DNA from: Roseovarius sp. | Lineage (GTDB): Bacteria > Pseudomonadota > Alphaproteobacteria > Rhodobacterales > Rhodobacteraceae | Assembly (NCBI GenBank): GCA_007125415.1 | Contig: SLDH01000055.1 | Location: 1-7,084, forward strand | Direction of reading: 5' to 3' | Length of the DNA: 7,084 nucleotides | In this document: piece after piece, positions 1-6,778 of the stretch | Layout: each line of letters starts with the position of its first letter | How positions within the stretch are numbered: the first letter of the stretch is position 1 | Translations under genes and position numbers: made by a program | The notes under the pieces: model-generated | Database searches by the model: none | What the model was told of the DNA's origin: nothing | The model's input: the letters and a program-made list of their open reading frames with translations, nothing else

Positions 1-1
1 G

Positions 2-802
2 ATCAATGGTGTGCGCCTGCCGGTCACGCGGGCAAGGCGCATTCAGGGTCTGCCGCTGGGCGGGGTTGATGTGGTCATCGACTGCACCGGGGTCTTCAAG
101 TCGGCAGCCGCGTTGGCCCCGTATTTCGATGCCGGCGTAAAGCGGGTGGTGGTTTCGGCGCCGGTAAAAGACGGTGACGCGGCGAACATCGTCTATGGCG
201 TCAACCACGATATCTATGATCCTGAGCGGCACCGTATCGTGACGGCGGCAAGCTGCACGACGAACTGTCTCGCGCCGGTGGTGAAGGTGCTGCATGACGC
301 GATCGGGATCCGCCACGGGTCCATCACCACCATCCATGACGTGACCAACACCCAGACCATAGTTGATCGGCCCGCAAAGGACCTGCGGCGCGCGCGCTCT
401 GCCCTGAACTCGATGATCCCCACCACCACCGGCAGTGCAACGGCAATCACCCTGATCTACCCCGACCTCAAGGGCCGGTTGGACGGCCATGCCGTGCGCG
501 TGCCCCTGCTGAATGCCTCGCTGACCGATTGCGTGTTCGAGATGGCCCGCGAATCCAGTGTTGACGAGGTGAACGCGCTGTTCAAGACCGCCGCCGAGGG
601 GCCGCTCGCGGGCATTCTGGGGTATGAGGAGCGCCCGCTCGTTTCGGCTGATTACGTCAATGACACCCGCTCGAGCATCATAGATGCGCCCTCTACCATG
701 GTGGTGAACGGCACGCAGGTGAAGGTCTATGCCTGGTATGACAACGAGATGGGGTATGCCCACCGGCTGGTGGACGTGGCGCTGATGGTGGGCGGGGCAT
801 GA
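2..802 (+). CDS. gapdh: ArsJ-associated glyceraldehyde-3-phosphate dehydrogenase, 5'-truncated by the window edge
   Basis: The last 266 codons of a GAPDH. The frame is open from base 2, so the GTG at 11 is an internal Val and not a start. A full-length enzyme is about 330-340 residues; the missing part is the start of the NAD-binding Rossmann domain. Visible landmarks are VDVVIDCTG (Rossmann core), the catalytic SCTTNC loop with the nucleophilic Cys at 254-256, the catalytic His at 335-337 (TTIHDVTN), and [11 protein letters not shown] near the C-terminus. Housekeeping GAPDHs read HAYTNDQ and PTSTGAAKA; this one reads HDVTNTQ and PTTTGSATA, as I recall for the ArsJ-linked branch. In that known system, GAPDH uses arsenate in place of phosphate on glyceraldehyde 3-phosphate, giving 1-arseno-3-phosphoglycerate in the cytosol. 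The stop overlaps the arsJ start by 4 bp, which supports translational coupling and this function rather than glycolysis. Confidence 0.93.
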   Translation: MNGVRLPVTRARRIQGLPLGGVDVVIDCTGVFKSAAALAPYFDAGVKRVVVSAPVKDGDAANIVYGVNHDIYDPERHRIVTAASCTTNCLAPVVKVLHDAIGIRHGSITTIHDVTNTQTIVDRPAKDLRRARSALNSMIPTTTGSATAITLIYPDLKGRLDGHAVRVPLLNASLTDCVFEMARESSVDEVNALFKTAAEGPLAGILGYEERPLVSADYVNDTRSSIIDAPSTMVVNGTQVKVYAWYDNEMGYAHRLVDVALMVGGA

Positions 803-2064
803 GTGACCGCCCCGAGGGGCTCGCGGCCTATATCGCCGTCACTGCGGCCTATTGGTCCTTCATGCTCACCGATGGCGCGCTGCGGATGCTGGTGCTGCTG
901 CATTTCCACATTCTGGGCTTCACCCCGGTGCAACTTGCCTATCTGTTCTTGCTCTATGAATTCGCCGGAATGGTCACGAACCTCTCGGCGGGCTGGATCG
1001 CGGCGCGCTTCGGGCTGACCAGCACGCTCTATGCCGGGCTGGCGCTGCAGGTGGTGGCACTGCTTGCGCTGGCACAGCTGGACCCCGGTTGGGCGCTGGG
1101 GCTCTCGGTGGCTTATGTGATGGTGGTTCAGGGCGCCTCCGGCGTGGCGAAGGACTTGGCCAAGATGTCTTCGAAATCCGCCGTAAAGCTGCTGGCCCCC
1201 AGGGAAGGCGACGGATTGTTTCGCTGGGTTGCCGTCCTCACGGGCTCGAAGAACGCGGTGAAGGGTGTGGGTTTCCTGTTGGGCGCGGGGCTGCTGGGGT
1301 TGGTGGGCTTTACCGGTGCGGTTCTGGGAATGGCTCTGGTACTGGCCGCGATTCTGCTCGCTGTGCTGCTGGCCATGCCGCCCGGGCTTCCCAAGGGGCG
1401 CAAGGGGGCGAAATTCTCGGAAGTCTTCTCGAAATCCGCCAACATCAACTGGCTGTCGGCCGCGCGCGTGTTCCTATTCGGGGCGCGGGACGTCTGGTTC
1501 GTGGTGGGCATCCCGGTCTATTTCTACGCGGTCCTGTCGGATGGTTCGGCCGAGGGTAATCGCGCCGCCTTCTTTCTCATCGGCGGTTTCATGGCCGGGT
1601 GGATCATCCTTTACGGTGCCGTGCAGGCCAGCGCCCCGAAGCTCCTGCGCGCCGCCCATCGCAGCGAGGCCGAGCTTGTGGGTGCCGCGCGTGGCTGGGT
1701 CTGGGCGCTTGCGGTGGTGCCCGCAGCACTGACCCTCGCCGCCCTGCTGGCCACGGGCCCGCAGCCATGGCTGACCATTCTGCTGGTCATGGGTCTTCTG
1801 GTCTTCGGGGCCATTTTCGCGGTGAACTCGGCCCTGCATTCCTGGCTGATCCTTGCCTTCTCGCGCGATGAGCGGGTCACTCTCGATGTGGGCTTCTATT
1901 ACATGGCCAATGCCGGCGGAAGGCTCATGGGCACGTTGCTCTCGGGCCTGACCTTTCAACTGGGCGGCCTGCCGCTCATGCTCGGCACCGCAACAGCCCT
2001 GCTTGCCCTCTCCGCGCTTGCGACGGGCCGGTTGCGCGCGGCACCTGCCGCCGTACCCGGCTGA
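799..2064 (+). CDS. arsJ: ArsJ, organoarsenical (1-arseno-3-phosphoglycerate) efflux MFS transporter
   Basis: A 421-residue inner-membrane protein with about 12 hydrophobic segments (roughly residues 9-33, 42-62, 72-94, 96-116, 152-171, 172-193, 220-245, 258-278, 299-319, 323-345, 363-386 and 390-410). Sequence that I recognise as typical of ArsJ includes [21 protein letters not shown] in and around helix 1, [13 protein letters not shown] in helix 2, [18 protein letters not shown] at about 116-132, and [11 protein letters not shown] at 149-159. The length matches the family (about 410). ArsJ exports 1-arseno-3-phosphoglycerate, which breaks down outside to arsenate, so GAPDH plus ArsJ act as a functional arsenate exporter. 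The ATG sits in the ATGA overlap with the GAPDH stop; no strong Shine-Dalgarno precedes it, in keeping with coupled translation. No other ars gene (arsR, arsC, acr3, arsH) is in the window, so the regulator of this operon lies upstream or elsewhere. Confidence 0.95.
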   Translation: MSDRPEGLAAYIAVTAAYWSFMLTDGALRMLVLLHFHILGFTPVQLAYLFLLYEFAGMVTNLSAGWIAARFGLTSTLYAGLALQVVALLALAQLDPGWALGLSVAYVMVVQGASGVAKDLAKMSSKSAVKLLAPREGDGLFRWVAVLTGSKNAVKGVGFLLGAGLLGLVGFTGAVLGMALVLAAILLAVLLAMPPGLPKGRKGAKFSEVFSKSANINWLSAARVFLFGARDVWFVVGIPVYFYAVLSDGSAEGNRAAFFLIGGFMAGWIILYGAVQASAPKLLRAAHRSEAELVGAARGWVWALAVVPAALTLAALLATGPQPWLTILLVMGLLVFGAIFAVNSALHSWLILAFSRDERVTLDVGFYYMANAGGRLMGTLLSGLTFQLGGLPLMLGTATALLALSALATGRLRAAPAAVPG

Positions 2065-2079
2065 GCGGAACCGGCGGCA
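2046..2079 (+). other. Stem-loop spanning the arsJ stop codon
   Basis: Perfect 8-bp arms, TGCCGCCG (2046-2053) and CGGCGGCA (2072-2079), are separated by 18 nt that include the arsJ TGA. There is no T-run after it, so it does not look like a classical intrinsic terminator. It could stabilise the 3' end of the ars message or assist factor-dependent termination. Short GC-rich inverted repeats also arise by chance at this base composition. Confidence 0.3.
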
Positions 2080-2448
2080 CCGACCTTGCGCATTCGTTTC
2101 ACCCGTCAGGATTCACGCGTGCGCATCGCACGGAACGCATTGGCGATGTCGATGGCTTCGCGCCAGCGCCCTGGCAGAACTGGCGCAGGCCACCATCGGT
2201 GGGCTTTCGCGGGCGTGTCATCATTTGTCGAAGAATGGCATTCGCATCGGCCCCGGCGGCAGGGCTTCGGGGCGTCCGTAAACAAGATCGTGATCGTGAA
2301 ACGCGAGGCAGGCGGGCTGAGGATCATTCCCTTCTCGCAAAAGCCCATGCTATCCTTCCGCCAATCAGCAATCGGCGGTCGTGAGGACCATTTGCCCATT
2401 GACCGGGCGGTCACGGGTGCCGCAGTGACGCAAGGGAACCAGCCAGAA
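2065..2448. other. 384-bp junction between the ars and cop genes; no convincing gene
   Basis: Open frames exist on both strands: a plus-strand frame from 2086 that runs into the cytochrome gene, and a minus-strand frame at 2106-2414. Their products are Arg-rich, show no recognisable domain and look like high-GC shadows. The stretch is notable for perfect short inverted repeats: CGTGCG-CAT-CGCACG (2118-2132), GCGCCAG/CTGGCGC with a 13-nt loop (2160-2186), CCACC-ATC-GGTGG (2190-2202), and TGACCG-GG-CGGTCA (2400-2413). The last lies 35 nt upstream of the cytochrome start and could be an operator, or part of a promoter since it overlaps a TTGACC. No good -10 element or transposase remnant was identified. 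Confidence 0.5.
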
Positions 2449-2880
2449 ATGAGACGTTGCCCTCTCCTGCCTTGCCTTGCCCTGATTGCTTCCTTCGGCG
2501 GTGCGGCGGCATCGGGCGAGGGTATCGACCAGGGGCGCGCCCTTTATGCCGAGCATTGCGCGGCCTGTCATGGTGCCGATCTCGAGGGCGCGCCCGAATG
2601 GCAGCGTCCCGGGCCGGATGGCCGGTATCCCGCGCCGCCGCATGACGAAACGGGCCATACCTGGCACCATGGCGACGCGATGCTCTTCGAATATGTCCAG
2701 CGCGGCGGGCAGGCCTATCTGGATGATCTGGGGGTGGCCTTCGATTCGGGCATGCCCGCCTTCGGCGATGTGCTGCGCGACGATGAGATCGAGGCGATCC
2801 TGGCCTTCATCCGCTCCACCTGGCCTGCGCGGATACAGGAAATTCAGGCGGCGCGCACGGCGGCGGAGCGCCCGGAATAG
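2449..2880 (+). CDS. Small exported monohaem cytochrome c
   Basis: A 143-residue protein. Residues 1-22 form a probable Sec signal peptide (RR, hydrophobic core, AAAS near the cut), so it should be periplasmic. Haem c is attached at CAACH (C37, C40, H41), followed by GADLEG, as in class I cytochromes. The distal ligand is probably M102 in SGMPAFGDVL, and the C-terminal helix is DDEIEAILAFIRSTWP (about 111-126). A His cluster lies between haem and Met: H65, H70, H73 and H74 in PPHDETGHTWHH. The ATG at 2449 was chosen because it begins the signal peptide and has AAGGGA (2432-2437) upstream; the frame stays open to 2086, but that extension is Arg-rich and unlike coding sequence. It probably transfers electrons in the periplasm. 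Partner and substrate are unknown. Proximity to copper genes suggests, but does not prove, a copper-linked role. Confidence 0.88.
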   Translation: MRRCPLLPCLALIASFGGAAASGEGIDQGRALYAEHCAACHGADLEGAPEWQRPGPDGRYPAPPHDETGHTWHHGDAMLFEYVQRGGQAYLDDLGVAFDSGMPAFGDVLRDDEIEAILAFIRSTWPARIQEIQAARTAAERPE

Positions 2881-2889
2881 GGCTGCGCG

Positions 2890-3543
2890 ATGTTTGTGCG
2901 CGACAGCAGCCTTCTCGCATGGCTCGACCGGCATTTTTCAGTGCATCTGCCGTTCACACGTTTTGCGCGCAATGTGGCTCTGCTCAGCCTTGCCGGGCTC
3001 GCGCCCGTGCTGGCGCTCTATATCGCGCTCGCCCCGGGGCTGGGGCCGCATCTGTGGGGATCAGGGCCGGCGATGGGGCGGTTTGCGCGCCAGATCGTCA
3101 CCAACGGCCTGCCTGTGGTTTTCGTTGTCAACGCCCTGGGGCTGATCCTCTACGCACAGTTGCGCGACCGGCGGATTGCACCATTGCGCGCGCTCGCCCT
3201 CGACATCCCGGCCCGGGTCGGAGCTTTTGTCGGGCTGCATCTGGCGATCTACCCGGCCTCGGCCATGCTGTTCGGCTCCTTTGGCGGAGACCCGGGTCAG
3301 GCGCTCCGTGTCGTCGGCCCGACACTGGCGCAATCGGCGGGCTTCATGAACCTGTCGGGCGTTTATCTTTACGCCACCTTGGTCAGCGCGCTGCCGCTGC
3401 ACATGGCGCTGGTTGGTCAGGCATTGGGGCAGTGTCGCCCCGAACTGCAACGGCACACACAGGTTTTGGCGGCAATCGGGGTATTCGCGGTGCAGGTCCT
3501 GATCCTGACCGGGGTTGCAAGGCTGATGGACAGCCTGCTCTGA
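2890..3543 (+). CDS. Unrecognised integral membrane protein with about five helices
   Basis: A 217-residue protein that I cannot place in a family. Hydrophobic segments lie at about 29-49, 69-91, 110-130, 153-177 and 191-211. The N-terminal 28 residues are amphipathic and positively charged (RFARN just before helix 1), without a cleavable signal. Charged loops include AQLRDRRIAPLR (89-100) and QCRPELQRH (181-189). Potential ligand residues in or near helices are H54, H117, H171 and C182; no CxxC or CxxCH motif is present. The start follows the cytochrome stop by only 9 nt, with GGAATAGGG straddling that stop as a possible weak ribosome site, so the two are probably co-transcribed. One inference is that this protein is the membrane partner of the cytochrome, for example a quinol- or metal-linked redox or transport protein, but nothing in the sequence fixes the function. 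Confidence 0.8.
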   Translation: MFVRDSSLLAWLDRHFSVHLPFTRFARNVALLSLAGLAPVLALYIALAPGLGPHLWGSGPAMGRFARQIVTNGLPVVFVVNALGLILYAQLRDRRIAPLRALALDIPARVGAFVGLHLAIYPASAMLFGSFGGDPGQALRVVGPTLAQSAGFMNLSGVYLYATLVSALPLHMALVGQALGQCRPELQRHTQVLAAIGVFAVQVLILTGVARLMDSLL

Positions 3544-3563
3544 TCTGCATGACCGGGCTGCGG

Positions 3564-3588
3564 CCGGACGGGATTTTCGCCCCGCCGG
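3564..3588. terminator. Possible bidirectional hairpin terminator between convergent genes
   Basis: In the 51-nt gap between the convergent five-helix gene and the DUF305 gene, CCGG-A-CGGG (3564-3572) can pair with CCCG-CCGG (3581-3588). This gives an 8-bp stem with one bulged A and an 8-nt loop. Only TT follows on the plus strand, so it is weak as an intrinsic terminator. Its placement between two converging genes is the main support. Confidence 0.4.
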
Positions 3589-3594
3589 TTCTGC

Positions 3595-4014
3595 TCAGTC
3601 CAGCCCGCGCTCGGCAAGCCAGCCGCGCATCATCTCGATCTCGGCTTCCTGCGCTTCGATCACTTCCTCGGCCAGCGCGCGGATTTCCGGATCAGCGCCG
3701 TATTCCAGCACCACCTTTGCCATGTCGATTGCGCCCTGATGGTGCGGGATCATGCCGCGCACGAAATCCACATCGGCGTCGCCAGTGAACCCGATCGCCA
3801 TGTCGCGATGCATCGCATCGTTCACCGCCATGAAGGCCGCAATCACCGGGTCGTCGCTGGTGCCGCCATGACCGGCGTGCTCGCCATGATCGCCATGCCC
3901 CATCTGACCGTGATCCATGGAATCGTGATCCATCTGCGCGTGCACATAGCTCAACCCGCCGACAGCAAGGCCGGTGGCGACCAGGAACGCGGCAGAAAAT
4001 TTCGTGAGTCTCAT
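3595..4014 (-). CDS. DUF305-family periplasmic His/Met-rich protein, likely copper-binding
   Basis: A 139-residue protein. Residues 1-26 are a clear Sec signal peptide ending VHA, so the mature protein is exported. A His/Met/Asp-rich stretch follows at about 28-49 (repeats of the type [19 protein letters not shown]), a probable low-affinity metal-binding tail. The DUF305 core follows: [12 protein letters not shown] (61-72), then the hallmark [13 protein letters not shown] (87-99), then a helix with [13 protein letters not shown] (121-133). DUF305 proteins are ferritin-like helical bundles, some of which (CopM of cyanobacteria) bind copper. The gene is divergent from copA and has its own CueR-type promoter, so copper-induced periplasmic copper binding is the likely role. 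A strong AGGAGG lies 6 nt before the ATG, which decides the start. Confidence in the family is high; metal identity is inferred. Confidence 0.92.
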   Translation of the reverse strand: MRLTKFSAAFLVATGLAVGGLSYVHAQMDHDSMDHGQMGHGDHGEHAGHGGTSDDPVIAAFMAVNDAMHRDMAIGFTGDADVDFVRGMIPHHQGAIDMAKVVLEYGADPEIRALAEEVIEAQEAEIEMMRGWLAERGLD

Positions 4015-4020
4015 GGGTTT

Positions 4021-4026
4021 CCTCCT
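4021..4026 (-). promoter_or_regulatory. Shine-Dalgarno of the DUF305 gene
   Basis: The minus strand reads AGGAGG ending 6 nt before the ATG whose A is at 4014. It is one of the two strongest ribosome sites seen in the window and indicates high-level translation of the periplasmic protein. Confidence 0.85.
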
Positions 4027-4162
4027 CTTTGAAGACCGACATCAACCGCCAAGGACCATGCGCCCGGAGAACGGCGGGGACGCCTGCGCGCGCCGTCGCC
4101 CGAAACCATTTTTCCGATACCAGATTGCACCAGCGCCTCCTCAGCGTTGACTGATGCCATGT

Positions 4163-4193
4163 CAGATAGGGCTTTCCACCATTGGAAGGTCAA
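4163..4193 (-). promoter_or_regulatory. CueR-type (MerR family) promoter/operator driving the DUF305 gene
   Basis: On the minus strand, TTGACC (4193-4188) and TATCTG (4168-4163) are separated by exactly 19 bp, the overlong spacing typical of MerR-family activated promoters. The spacer contains TTCCA-ATGG-TGGAA, and ACCTTCC overlaps the -35 box as in CueR/HmrR operators. Transcription should begin near 4156, leaving a leader of about 140 nt before the DUF305 start. The right half (GGAAAGC) departs from the usual GGAAGGT, and the inner gap is one base shorter than in the copA promoter. Confidence 0.8.
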
Positions 4194-4242
4194 GGCGCTT
4201 TCTGCGTGATTTTCAAGGAAAGGCGTATTTCATTCTGCGGGC

Positions 4243-4273
4243 TTGACCTTCCAACGGTTGGAACCCTTATCTT
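4243..4273 (+). promoter_or_regulatory. CueR-type (MerR family) promoter/operator driving copA-cueR
   Basis: TTGACC (4243-4248), a 19-bp spacer, then TATCTT (4268-4273). The spacer holds the perfect 15-bp palindrome TTCCAACGGTTGGAA (4249-4263). With the ACC of the -35 box this gives ACCTTCC-7 nt-GGAACCC, close to the ACCTTCC-7 nt-GGAAGGT of known copA promoters. In this class, Cu(I)-bound regulator untwists the DNA to align the boxes. The expected start point is near 4280, about 30 nt before the copA ATG. Because cueR overlaps the end of copA, this promoter probably also drives its own regulator. Confidence 0.88.
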
Positions 4274-4309
4274 CCAAGGCACAGTGAAACCGGAAAGACC
4301 AGACACCCG

Positions 4310-6778
4310 ATGAATGCCCCTTCCAAGCCCTTGGCCACGCGCAGGCTGCTCATCGCAGGCATGCATTGTGCCTCATGTGTGGGGCGCGTCGAGCAGGCCT
4401 TGCGCGCGGTGCCCGGTGTGGTTGCTGCCGATGTGAACCTTGCAACCGAAAGCGCGCAAATCCAGCTTGCCGAGCCGGTTGCGGACCAAGCATTGCACGA
4501 GGCCGTGCGCGGGGCGGGTTTCAACGTGCCCGAGGCACATATCGACCTGGTGGTGGAAGGCATGACCTGCGCCTCTTGCGTGGGCCGTGTCGAACGGGCG
4601 CTGCGGGCCGTGCCGGGCGTGGCCGAGGCGAGGGTCAACCTGGCTTCCGAGCGCGCCACCGTGACCGGCAGCGCCACGCCCGAGGCTCTGATCGCCGCGA
4701 TCGATCGCGCGGGCTACGATGCGCGCGAGCGCCAAGCCGCGGCGACCGAGGACACTCTGACTGTCCGCCGTGACGCCGAGGCTGCCGTGCTGCGCCACGA
4801 AGTGATGATCGCGGGGGCGCTGACCCTGCCGGTCTTCATGCTGGAAATGGGCTCGCACATGATCCCGCCCGTGCATCACCTGATCATGTCCACCATCGGG
4901 ATGCAGACAAGCTGGCTCATCCAGTTCGCGCTGACCGCGCTGGTCATGGGTTTTCCGGGCCGGCGCTTTTACGCGCTCGGCTTCCCCGCACTGACGCGCG
5001 GCGCGCCGGACATGAACAGCCTGGTCGCGGTGGGGACGATGTCGGCGTTTCTCTACTCGCTGGTCGCCACCTTCGCGCCCGCATTGCTGCCCGAGGGCAC
5101 GGTGAATGTCTATTACGAGCCCGCCGCCGTGATCGTGACCCTGATCCTGCTGGGCCGCTGGCTGGAGGCGCGCGCCAAGGGCCGCACCTCGGCCGCAATT
5201 CAGCGGCTGATCGGGCTGCAGGCCAAGACCGCACGGGTGCGCCGTGATGGGAGCGGCACCGACATCCCCGTGGCCGAGGTCCAGCCCGGCGATGTGATCG
5301 AGCTGCGCCCCGGCGAGCGTGTGCCGGTGGATGGTGAGGTTATCGAGGGCGAAAGCTATGTCGACGAAGCGATGATCACGGGCGAGCCGGTGCCTGTGGC
5401 GAAGAGCGTGGGCGCGGCTGTGGTGGGCGGCACGGTGAACCAGACCGGCGCGCTGGTCTTTCGTGCAACAGCCGTTGGCGGTGACACGATGCTGGCACAG
5501 ATCATCCGCATGGTGGAACAGGCGCAGGGCGCCAAGCTGCCGATTCAGGCGATGGTGGATCGCGTGACGATGTGGTTCGTGCCGGCTGTGATCACCATGG
5601 CGCTGCTCACCTTCGCCGTCTGGTTCACCTTCGGCCCTGCGCCGGCGCTCACCTACGGGCTGGTAAACGCGGTGGCGGTGCTTATCATCGCCTGCCCTTG
5701 CGCCATGGGGCTGGCCACGCCTACCTCGATCATGGTGGGCACCGGACGCGGGGCGGAATCCGGCCTGCTCTTTCGCAAGGGTGAGGCGCTGCAACTGCTG
5801 AAAGAGGCGCGCGTGGTCGCGTTCGACAAGACAGGCACGCTGACCGAGGGCGCGCCCCGGCTCACTGATCTGGACCTGGCCGGGGGCTTCGAGCGCGATG
5901 CTGTGCTGGCGCAGGTCGCAGCCGTCGAGGCGAAATCCGAACACCCGATCGCGCGCGCCATCGTCGAGGCCGCAGAGGGGCTGGAACTGCCCGCTGTCAG
6001 CGGCTTCGAGAGCGTCACCGGCTTTGGCGTGCGCGCACAGGCCGGGGATGCGCGTATCGAGATCGGGGCTGACCGCTACATGACCCGCCTCGGGCATGAC
6101 GTCGCAATCTTTGCCGATACGGCCGCCCGGCTGGCGGATGAGGGCAAGACACCGCTCTATGCCGCCATTGACGGGCAACTCGCCGCGATCATCGCGGTCG
6201 CCGATCCGATCAAGCCCGAAACGCCTGCAGCCATCCGCGCGTTGCACGCACTCGGGCTGAAGGTCGCCATGGTCACAGGTGACAACCGCCGCACCGCCCA
6301 TGCCATCGCGCGCCAGCTTGGCATTGACGATGTGGTGGCCGAGGTGCTGCCCGAGGGCAAGCTCGATGCGGTGCGCGACCTGAAGGCGGCGCATGGACGC
6401 CTCGCCTTCGTGGGGGACGGGATCAATGACGCACCAGCGCTGGCGGAGGCCGATGTGGGCATTGCCATCGGGACGGGCACGGATGTCGCCATCGAGGCGG
6501 CGGATGTGGTTCTGATCTCGGGCTCGCTGCGCGGGGTGCCGGGCGCCATTGCCCTGTCAAGGGCCACGATCCGCAACATCCGGCAGAACCTCTTCTGGGC
6601 CTTTGCCTACAATACCGCGCTGATCCCCGTCGCCGCCGGAGTGTTGTGGCCCGCCTTCGGCATCCTGCTCTCGCCGATCTTTGCAGCGGGCGCGATGGCG
6701 CTATCCTCTGTCTTCGTGCTGGGCAATGCGCTGCGCCTGCGCAGCTGGACCCCACCCATGCAGGAGGCGACATCATGA
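4310..6778 (+). CDS. copA: CopA, Cu(I)-exporting P1B-1-type ATPase
   Basis: An 822-residue inner-membrane pump that uses ATP to move Cu(I) from cytosol to periplasm. Order of parts: two N-terminal heavy-metal-binding domains, each with CASC (C20/C23 and C87/C90); four helices (about 164-283); actuator domain with TGEP (358-361); the helix with CPC (462-464); phosphorylation site DKTGT (D506); nucleotide-binding SEHP (543-546), TGDN (656-659) and GDGINDAP (702-709); then the last two helices with YN (767-768) and M796-x-x-S799-S800. CPC with YN and MxxSS is the P1B-1 signature for Cu(I)/Ag(I). Length is normal for a two-domain CopA and no lesion is seen. The ATG at 4310 lies about 30 nt after the predicted transcription start, with GGAAAG (4292-4297) as a modest ribosome site 12 nt upstream. 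The stop overlaps cueR by 4 bp. Confidence 0.97.
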   Translation: MNAPSKPLATRRLLIAGMHCASCVGRVEQALRAVPGVVAADVNLATESAQIQLAEPVADQALHEAVRGAGFNVPEAHIDLVVEGMTCASCVGRVERALRAVPGVAEARVNLASERATVTGSATPEALIAAIDRAGYDARERQAAATEDTLTVRRDAEAAVLRHEVMIAGALTLPVFMLEMGSHMIPPVHHLIMSTIGMQTSWLIQFALTALVMGFPGRRFYALGFPALTRGAPDMNSLVAVGTMSAFLYSLVATFAPALLPEGTVNVYYEPAAVIVTLILLGRWLEARAKGRTSAAIQRLIGLQAKTARVRRDGSGTDIPVAEVQPGDVIELRPGERVPVDGEVIEGESYVDEAMITGEPVPVAKSVGAAVVGGTVNQTGALVFRATAVGGDTMLAQIIRMVEQAQGAKLPIQAMVDRVTMWFVPAVITMALLTFAVWFTFGPAPALTYGLVNAVAVLIIACPCAMGLATPTSIMVGTGRGAESGLLFRKGEALQLLKEARVVAFDKTGTLTEGAPRLTDLDLAGGFERDAVLAQVAAVEAKSEHPIARAIVEAAEGLELPAVSGFESVTGFGVRAQAGDARIEIGADRYMTRLGHDVAIFADTAARLADEGKTPLYAAIDGQLAAIIAVADPIKPETPAAIRALHALGLKVAMVTGDNRRTAHAIARQLGIDDVVAEVLPEGKLDAVRDLKAAHGRLAFVGDGINDAPALAEADVGIAIGTGTDVAIEAADVVLISGSLRGVPGAIALSRATIRNIRQNLFWAFAYNTALIPVAAGVLWPAFGILLSPIFAAGAMALSSVFVLGNALRLRSWTPPMQEATS
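6762..6767 (+). promoter_or_regulatory. Shine-Dalgarno of cueR inside the end of copA
   Basis: AGGAGG lies within the last codons of copA, 7 nt before the cueR ATG. Together with the ATGA overlap it fixes the cueR start and shows that cueR can be translated from the copA message. Confidence 0.85.

Noticed and set aside
11..802. A complete 263-residue GAPDH starting at the GTG at position 11
   Set aside because: The frame is open to base 2 and the protein starts mid-domain, about 65-70 residues into a normal GAPDH. The GTG is an internal Val and the gene is cut by the window edge.
2106..2414. A minus-strand gene of 102 codons at the ars/cop junction
   Set aside because: No recognisable domain, no clear ribosome site, and composition like that of a shadow frame. 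A decayed mobile-element fragment was considered, but nothing in it could be tied to a transposase.
2399..2427. A sigma-70 promoter for the cytochrome gene using TTGACC at 2399-2404
   Set aside because: No acceptable -10 hexamer lies at 16-19 bp, and the CueR-type dyad with TTCC/GGAA is missing, so neither an ordinary nor a copper-activated promoter can be supported.
2086..2448. A 121-residue N-terminal extension of the cytochrome c
   Set aside because: The extension is Arg-rich with no domain and would bury a clear signal peptide that begins at 2449, which has its own ribosome site.
2919..3788. A 289-codon plus-strand frame across the five-helix gene and into the DUF305 gene
   Set aside because: The product is Arg/Ala/Pro-rich without domains and overlaps two better genes, one on the opposite strand with a strong ribosome site.
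4011..4193. A 60-codon minus-strand gene between the CueR promoter and DUF305
   Set aside because: Its first codons overlap the promoter itself, upstream of the expected transcription start; an internal ATG near 4160 would be at the very edge of the transcript. Kept only as a remote possibility in the leader finding.
4373..6394. A 673-codon open frame on the minus strand inside copA
   Set aside because: It is the antisense shadow of a long GC-rich gene, with His/Arg/Gln/Gly-rich product and no domain, while copA on the plus strand is complete with all family motifs.
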